From Diplolepis rosae (taxonomy: Eukaryota; Arthropoda; Insecta; Hymenoptera; Diplolepididae), in assembly GCA_030998225.1 (NCBI GenBank), contig JAPYXD010000608.1, forward strand, positions 5,486,501 through 5,550,500: a stretch of DNA of 64,000 nt, read 5' to 3'. Both the position numbers and the translations under genes were made by a program. Positions 10,201 through 19,200 of this stretch are shown piece after piece (positions within the stretch are counted from its first letter, which is position 1; each line of letters begins with the position of its first letter). Below the pieces are notes generated by a model. It worked only from the letters and a program-made list of their open reading frames with translations. It ran no database searches and was not told the DNA's origin.

Positions 10201-13200
10201 AGCCCTCCAGATTCAAAATGGGGACACATTCATAGTGGATCGTGGCTACAGAGATGTTTTACCATTACTCGAAAACTTGGGTATTCATCATAAAATGCCC
10301 GCCCTTCTACAGCCAGGTCAACGTCAACTTAATACTCAAGCTGCAAATCACTCCAGAATAATTACAAAGACAAGGTGGCTAGTAGAGGCGCGCAATGGTC
10401 ATATAAAATCCGTTTTTCAATTCTTTGAAGGGACTGTTTCCATGAACTAAACCATCAACATCGGAGATTTTTACCGAATTGCCGGCGCGATTCTCAATAA
10501 ATATCGAGGTCCAATCGTTATGGAGCAAAAAAGTTTTGAAGTAGCGGAAAGAATATTAGAAAAGTATCGTACACCTAATGTAATTCAAGCTAGAGTTGAA
10601 ATGGACAACCTTCACTTAAGAAAAGCTCGGTGGGCTCAATTAAACGCAAATAATGTACCCTACTTTCCAAGACTCGATTTCAGTTATTTGATGGACCTGT
10701 CAATGAGAATATATCAACTAAAGCTTATATCTGCTTACATACAAGACAAACTTCAAAGAGAACGGGCTGAACAATTTCAAATAGACGAACTATTAGATGA
10801 ACGTGGAATCATTAGAATGCGAATGTATTCGCGATTCAGAAATGTTAGCAAATACCAACTATGGATAGCATACATTAAAGAAGACTTTAAGAGGTAAGAG
10901 ATTGAGGACTTCGCAGATGAAGAACCTAGTGAATCTATCTTAGGGTATTATTGCATATGTAAACCTGGAGCTAGAACACTTGGTTCATGTGCCCATATTG
11001 CAAGCATATCATGGTATTTAAGGTATGCACGACATCAGCTACAGAGGATCAAATATCCTACGACGGTATTGCTTGAAAACGTCATCGATGCAGGTCACAG
11101 ACATTAAGAAGCCAAGGCGCATTGCGAAGCCTGCTTGCATAAAAAGCACAGCGTAGACAAGCTTGTCTTAACTGACTAGACTATTAACATGTTTTGCCTC
11201 TGTTGATTAGACAGATCTATGGTCTTGTCTTAACCGGCTGGACTAATAACATGTCTTGCCTTTGTTGGCTGGACTGATCTGTAGCCTTGTCTTAATTGGC
11301 TGAAATACCAAAGTGTCTTGCCTTTGTCGGTTGGACTGATCAATAATCTTGTCTTAATTATCTGGACTACTAAATATCTTTGATAGTCTAGAATGTCTTT
11401 TGCCTAGATTATTTTGAAAAATCTTCACATTGTCAGGCCAATCCCACTACATTGCCTTTAGTAGCTATACTGACTTTTCCTTTGATAATAATTGGACTGA
11501 TTTACAGTCTTGCATTCATTGACTGAACTGTCACCCACCTTCAATACAATATTTCGAACAGTATTTACATTGCCAGGACAGCACCATGATTTCGCCTATT
11601 ATTACTAGGAAAGTGCCATTTTGTTGCCCTTATTATATGGACTGGTCTTGCCAGTGTTTCGAGTGTCGCCAGTGATTGTACTATTCACATTTTAGTGGAA
11701 AATCTGCATCTCATTTTCAACTTTCAAGTGGGACATTAGATTCGCGTGTGGTCATATTTTTCGCGTTCAACCCTACCTACCTCAAAAAATTGTGATTTTT
11801 TGGACTGGTACCCGTTAGAATTTTTTGATCAAAAGGCTTTGAACTATAATATAGTGCAATTTCAGCCAATTTGACCGGGGCCGGATTTTAATGTAAAGTG
11901 TGCGGGGTCCTTTGAATTACAAGGCCAAAACTTAACAAAAACCGATTTTCAAAATTTTTTTACTTCTGTATTCATAAATATTGGTCTAAGAAAAAAATGT
12001 TTCCTGCAAAAGATGTAGATCATCAAAAGATACACCTTTCGTGGTCGATACAATTATTGTCTAAAAGCGTTATTTTTCGAGAAAAATGGAATAAGGTTCC
12101 AAAAAATACATTCTGCCAGAACTCCATTAGTTTCGGTATTGCCTAATTACGCACTTCACTACGGTAAGTTTGAAGTTTGGTCTTTAAGGGCATGTGATTT
12201 TTCCAAAATTAGCAAATTTTATTGATTTTAGGCTTCTACATGTTTATGTCCAAAGTAAATAAAATTTTGTTTTCAAAATTTGGGAAATTGTAGAGTAGTT
12301 AAAAACAGACCTGGATAAACCAAATTTGGTTTATAAAATGAAAAGAAGTTCAATTTTACAGAATATTTTGGAATTTTATTTCCATTATCAAAACGAAAAG
12401 TAGTCTATCTATGTCCGTTTTTAACTTCTCTACAGTTTCCCAAATATTTAAAACAACATTTTATGTATTTTGGACAAAAACATGTAGAAACTGGACCGAA
12501 TTGTTCACATGAACTTGCTACTTTTTTGAAGTATCACATGCCCTTATAGTAATAGTATATTACGTGCCTAGGCGCACAATGAGGGTTATTGCGCGACGAG
12601 CGACAATGCTCGCAGGAGATCGAAGCCAAGGCGTAGTCAAGGCGTAGGTGAGACGTAGCCGAGACGAATCCGAGGCGCGATCAGTCCTGCGAGCATTGTC
12701 GCGAGTCTCCAATTTCCGGAATCGTGTGCATTGGCACGTATTCTATTTAATGTGACTTCGGTGCGTATACGAGTTTTTATGCGTACACTCGAATCTAATC
12801 TAGTATTGTAGTTGTTTGCGGCGCTAGTCATTACACTTGATATTTCGCGACTAGTCCCGGTCACTTTGATTTTATCAATCTTGTGTAGTAGTAGCGGATT
12901 TTAATAGACGCATGCGCAGTTCAAATATACAAGGCTTTGTCAGTAGGGTGCTAACGATGTACGAACAAGAAGAAGAATAAGAAGAAGATTGTGCTCCGCT
13001 GTATGGCTATAGGCGGATGCGCAGTTCAATTTTTACATTACATTCCTATGTAGCGCAATGCACAACATTGCGCTACTCTTAACTGTAGCGAAAAACGAGT
13101 TTACGCGCCAGAGGCACATAAATGTTTTTTTCTGCTTTAAGTGATTTATTATTTTTTTCCATTCTCTGGATTTTATTTGGTTTTTTCTGTTTGTAATTTT

Positions 13201-16200
13201 TGCATTTTAAACGCGAATGTAAAAGTTTGTACCATATACAGGGTTACATATTAATCTACCCCTCAACTTCCTTAGTTCTTCCCTGAATACTACGCAGGAG
13301 CCGCTTCTAGAAACATGGGCGACATCTTTTGCACTCCTATCCACGCATGTCATGCACTTGTGGGGGGCCTCACACTCCTTGGCCCCGCGGCATGTCTTTA
13401 TACTATTATATAAGCTTTTCTTTCTTCCACTAAGTTTGTAACTCCCTCATTTTTCACCTTATCTACCCAATTTCTATTTAATAGTTTCCTATGGCACCAC
13501 ATTTCAAAAGCCTCTAATCTTCATCTTCCTTTACCTATAGTCTATACTTTGCGACAATAGAGTGTCACGCTCCATATGTATGGTTTGAGTAGTTTCTTCC
13601 TGATTTCCAGATCTATATTTGAAACCAACAATTGTGGTATTATGGTAAAGGATTGCTCTATTCTAGAACGGATATCTGCATTAAAACGACCATCCCTTGT
13701 TATTATACTCCCTAAGTAACAAAATTCGCTAATCTCCTTATCTTTTCATTGCCAATTTTGATGTTCAAGCGCTGCTCCTGATTTTGTGCTACACAAAATA
13801 GATTTAGCTTCTACCATGTCTATTTTCATATTATAATCTTCAAAATAGATATAAACATTTCTGAAGAGCCCGAAAATCAGAGAGTATTCCTAGACAAAAA
13901 GTTCACAAAAAGATGTTTTTTATCCAAAGTCGCCTCTGCATGACTATGCAGGGGTGCATTTTGATGTTAAGGGTTTGAGCCCAAAAATCAATAAGGACAT
14001 TTTTGAAGAGCTCAAAAATCAGAGAGTATTCCTAGACCATGAAGTTTCTAAAAAAATGTTTTTTATCCAAAGTCGCCTCTGCATGGCCATGCAGAGGTGC
14101 ATTTCGATATTAAGAGTTGGAGACCGGAAATCAATAAAAACATTTTTGAAGAGCCCAAAAATCAGAGAGTATTCCCAGACCATGAAGTTCCCAAAAAGAT
14201 GATTTTTAGTCATAGTCGTCTGTACATGGCCATGCAGTGGTGCATTTTGATGTTAAGGGTTGTTTCCCAGAAATCGATGGATATTTTTGAAAAGCCCTAA
14301 AATCAGAGAATATTCTTAGACCATGAAGTTCCCAAATAGATGATTTTTAGTTATAGTCGTCTCTACATGGCCATGCAGTGGTGCATTTTGATGTTAAGGG
14401 TTGTTTTAGTTTATTTTGCCCAGAAAGTATTTTTTTAATATTAAGGGTTGCTTGTCAGTGATAGGGGTTGTTTTTTCATAATTGATATTTGGGTATTTCA
14501 AGAGCCCGAAAATATCCCAAAATTTGATTATTGTCTGTTTTTTAAACTTTAAGGTTTTTATTTACTGGAGGTGCTCGCTGGTCGGGCACTTAGCACCTCC
14601 ACCTAAAAATTGGTTTTTTGAGAAAAATACAAGAGCCAAAAAAATTTTTTTCTTCGCCCAAAATTAGCCCAAAAATGTGTCATAAAATAAATAGTATATT
14701 TCGTTGTGGAGGTGCCAGCTGATCGGACCTCTTTATATTGTCTATTCAAATCTTCTATAAATTATTGTATTTAGAATTTTAGACGCATGTGTCGATAGGC
14801 CAATAGTACGGTAGTTCTTGAATTTGTCTGTCCCTACTTTTTCGGTATACTTACAGTTTTGTTAACCTTGTAGTCGTTTCGTACATATTGCAAACTAGTT
14901 TAAGTAAAATGTTCTTTTCTGCTTGTTTTGAGTTCTGTAGGAGCTCTGTTGCTTTAAGATCTACTCCCGGAGTCTCATTTGCTTTCAGCCCCTTCAATGC
15001 TTTCTCAAATTCCTTCTTTAAAATTGAATCCTCCCTATTATAATCCTTTCGCACCTCATTTTCGTTTTCTATGAGGTCGGCTACACCGACACTCTTGTAG
15101 AGACTACTCGCTATGTACCTACCCACCTACTATGTTTATTCCTACTTTCTGTTAACGCTTTTTCGTCTTCATCTCTATGTTTGCATTATTTCGTCTTTTC
15201 CTAAAATGTTCTCTGATTTCCCTGTGAGCAGCATCTACTTTTCCTATCTCAAATAGCGATTCTATTTCTTCACACATTCCTTCTATCCAGTTGTTTCGCG
15301 CTTTTCTACATCTTCTTTGCACTTTGTTCCTAAGTCTCTTGTATTGCATATTTCCTTCCGCGTCTCTTGCATTCTTGTACTGTCCTTTTTCTATTGCAAA
15401 CGAGACACTAGCGAGTACTCCAAAATTCAATAAATTCTATGTTCCGGGCACAACACAACACGAGAAAATAGATTTACAAAAAGCACACTAAGATGCAAAA
15501 TTCAGAAACCATTTATGATTCAAAACCACATAGCCCAAAATTCGTGAAATACCCATCGAAATACTACAGAGAGTGATGAAAAACGTTTAAAAAAATGGCT
15601 CACGCTTGCATCATAGCAAAAGTCAGACATTTACGAGATATTATTTTTTATAATTACATTGTAGCAATTTCGATGAATCGAATAGAATGTACATTGAGAA
15701 AAGTATAACAACTTATGCATTTTTATTTTATTTAATAAATAAATGGGTCACAAATAGATGACACGCCCCGTATACATGCAAAGGGAAATTCAAATCAAAT
15801 TAGGGAAAGGGAAGCTCCGTAAAACTTTAATTAAACATGCAAGCGTAAACTCTGTAAATTGCAAAAAACAAATCATCAATTATCTACTAAGAATACTAAA
15901 AAAATCCTACAGTGTAGTTTAAAAGGTTACTTCCTATTATTTTATAATCGGAAAATTTAACATCTTACAGTAAATCAGGCATTTGCTCACCATTATAATT
16001 TGCATCGTTGCAAATAATATAATTAAGTTATTAAGCTACGAGGGTCGCTCCATTAGTAATTAGATAAAGGTAGAAAAACAAAAAAAAATTCCATTATTTT
16101 AAGTTTAGAAATTAAAAAAAGTCACTGGGGCCCAAATTCAGCGAATACGATGGATTTTGTAATAATTCGAATTTTAATTGCATAATTTTGGCCATCGAAA

Positions 16201-19200
16201 CTGCGCATATGTGCACCCGTGCATTGTCTTGATGGAAGAGGATCTGTTTTTTTCAAATTAGGACGTTTTATCTTGACATCTTCGCTCAATCAGTGCAATA
16301 ACGACGCATAATAAGCTCCACTTATTGTTTGTCCTTTTTCCAAGTAATCGGTGTAGATGGTTCCGCGTGCATCTCAAAAAACCATGGCTATCACCTTGCC
16401 GGTCGATTTCACCGTCTTTGTCTTTCCTCTGTTTTGATTGTTCCTTTGTCTCGCGAGTATAGTGGTGTATCCATGTTTCGTCCACAGTCATGTATCAACG
16501 CGGAAACTCGTCAGGATTACGACGGAAAAGCGCTAAAATAGCCTCAGAGTTGACCACACGATTGCGTTAATTCTCCTCTGAGAGCAAACGCGGCACCCAT
16601 CTAGCCGAGATTTTTTCATAGCCAAATTTTCGTGCGAAATTGAAAACACTGTACCTTGCGATATGCCTGTGGTCTAAACTATTTCGCGCACACTGATTCG
16701 TCGATCACTCAAAACCATATCGTGGATTTTGTCAATCATTTCGAGGGTTGTCACCTCCGCAGGACGTCCCGAACGATGTTCATCTATTGAGGATGTACGG
16801 CCACAGTTAAACTCTTTTACCCAATTGTAAACAGTTCCAAACACAGGAGCAGATTTGCCATAAACTTCATCCAACTTAGCTTTGATCATTTTCTGTGTTA
16901 AGCCTTTTAAATATAAGTGTTTAATCACCACTCGAAACTCACTTTTTTCCATTTTTCTAAATACACAAAAGTTTTTTGCCTCAGTCAACAACAAAAATAA
17001 AACCATGTGATGGATATTACTGAGACTAGCAGCTGTTTAGTGAGTAATGATGCTTACTAAAACCAAACCATTTTCGATACTATGAACACCATCTCTTGGA
17101 TTTATTGAACGACCCTCGTAGCTTAACTTTAAGTTATTCGACTTCTAGGCTAGAACTTCTACGAATTCCACAGCCAAACGCTACCAAAATAATACTTCGT
17201 ATAAATTACTTGGATTCGAAAAACAACTTCACATTCATTTTTTCTAAATCATTCTAAGCGTACTTATTTAAGGTCAAATCCATTGAATTTGATAAAAGAT
17301 CTCCGAATATCTCAATATTGGGCCTTGATTAATTATGTCGAAGATGTTGAATTGGCGTCCTTCCTCTCCATTAACACCCACGAAGTCAGTTTCTGGCCTC
17401 CCATGCTCATCCGCACGTGCTAAGAAGTTTTGCGGAGAGCCATCAGATGGAGTGTGGTATGACACGAGCTTGCGCCTAGAGGTACGACTTGATAAACCGG
17501 GGATCGGCGCCAAAACCTTCTCTTTAAATAATAAAAATTTCAAGTTCCACTCCAGGCGGATACGTCAATCCAGAATTCCATAGATAATTAATGCTACCTA
17601 TGATTCTAGTGGCATCTCAGATGTAAATCCTTAATGAGGTATGAACACGTTGCTCGTTGACTAGTAGTTTCGTAGAACCGTCGCACTAGCGGTGGGAGAG
17701 CCTACTCCAAGATTCGGGCACTGGTTACCCCAAACTGGGGATAAAGCTTGCGAGAGAACGACTGGCGGTGATACCATGCGTCGGCATAAACGTAAAAGAA
17801 GAAGAAAGAATAAGGAGCTAGATAATTCGCAACAAAAATTGTAACATAAATCGCTTGGTATTGACTGTGGAAAGTTTCCAGCCTCAGAGTCGGCAATAAA
17901 TCAAAATTATTCAATTTTAATTAATTTAATAAAATCCCGAAAAAATCATAAATCTTCAAATAACTCGTGACGTGAAAACTGCAACGTCAAAACACCTTAA
18001 TTTGTTTAATTTGTTTGCGGGACAGCGCTACACATTGATTTTTACCATGCCCTTTTTCCCCATTATGTTTGAGAACAGAACCCTCTACTGCGGGATAGGA
18101 CTACATATTGATTTTTACCATGCCCTTTTTCCCCATTGTGTTTGAGAACAGAACCCTCTACTGCGGGATAGGACTACATATTGATTTTTACCATGCCCTT
18201 TTTCCCCATTGTGTTTGAGAACAAAACCCTTCACTGCGGAACAGGGCTACATATTAATTTTTCTACTAGCGGGCCATAAAGTGGACTTTATTGCCCCGTG
18301 CGGGGCAAAAAAATCCACTTTCTGGCCCGCTAGTAGAAAAAAAATCGTGTGCAACACGGGAAAAACATTTATTTTACTCGTGTGGTTGTTACCCTCGCTT
18401 TGCTCGGGCATCAAACTTCACACTCGCAAAATAAATTTTTTTTTCCCTAGTTGCACAATGTACTATTATGTCATTCGTCTCCTTTCGATCGTATATGAAA
18501 AAAAACCCTCAAAACTGCGGAACAGAGCTACATATTAATCTATACTATATCCCTCCTTTCCGTCGTGTATAGGGTTTTTTTATAAGACGATAGGAAGAAA
18601 AGATGTGGTACACATTAATATGTAGCAGTATCTTGCAGTAGAGGCTTTTGTTTTTAAATTAGACGGGAAGGAGGGGTATAATATAAATTAATATGTAGCC
18701 TATTGCACTCCGTCAAGTTCAATAACGATGCTCTCGAAAAATATCAATCTTTGTCCAAAAATGCATAGAACCGAATATGTGTGTTTTAACGAGATCTAAA
18801 ACTTTTGTCGATAATATCTTTTAAAATTCTATGTATGTATTGATGTAAATGCGAAAAACTATGGTTGTCATAATTTTCTTCCGCGTTTCACCATGAAAAC
18901 AAAATTTGCCATTTATTTGCTACCATCATATTTCTGATTAATACGCCAGTATACGTAATTTCAGCAAAATCGGATGTAAGTGCTTTTCGAAACTTTATCC
19001 TTTTTTTCTTAAAAAAATAAGTGAATTCCCTAATTCTTACTTTCTTATTTTGATGTTTAATTCATGTGTAACGTGTTTACTGAGCGGAATATTTCCCTGA
19101 TACCACAAATAATTCGGAGGAGGCATTCCACCAGCTTTGCAAACCAACCTCAATTCCTGACCCAAAGCGACTTCAATTTTATTACATGTTAAGTTGGCAT

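Larger units (their letters stand above)
4796..11923. repeat. inverted pair of a 52-bp sequence (4801-4852 and 11872-11923)
   Basis: GGACCCCGCATACTTTACAT at the left arm reappears reverse-complemented at the right arm, with GGTCAAATTGG completing the match; a few bases differ. The similarity does not extend outward. The pair brackets the pogo-like ORF, the long foldback element and the ISL2EU pseudogene. It may be the termini of one larger element or two independent copies of a short repeat. Confidence 0.6.

Noticed and set aside
9932..10897. TAA read as Gln (reassigned genetic code).
   Set aside because: Other genes and remnants here use TAA, TAG and TGA as ordinary stops or decay products; single C-to-T changes explain the case.
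13954..14300. Overlapping ORFs on both strands with repeated peptides.
   Set aside because: They are the 142-bp satellite unit translated several times.
11162..14520. CRISPR-like arrays.
   Set aside because: The repeats have no unique spacers, units of 62-142 bp and lie in a eukaryotic transposon-rich intron.
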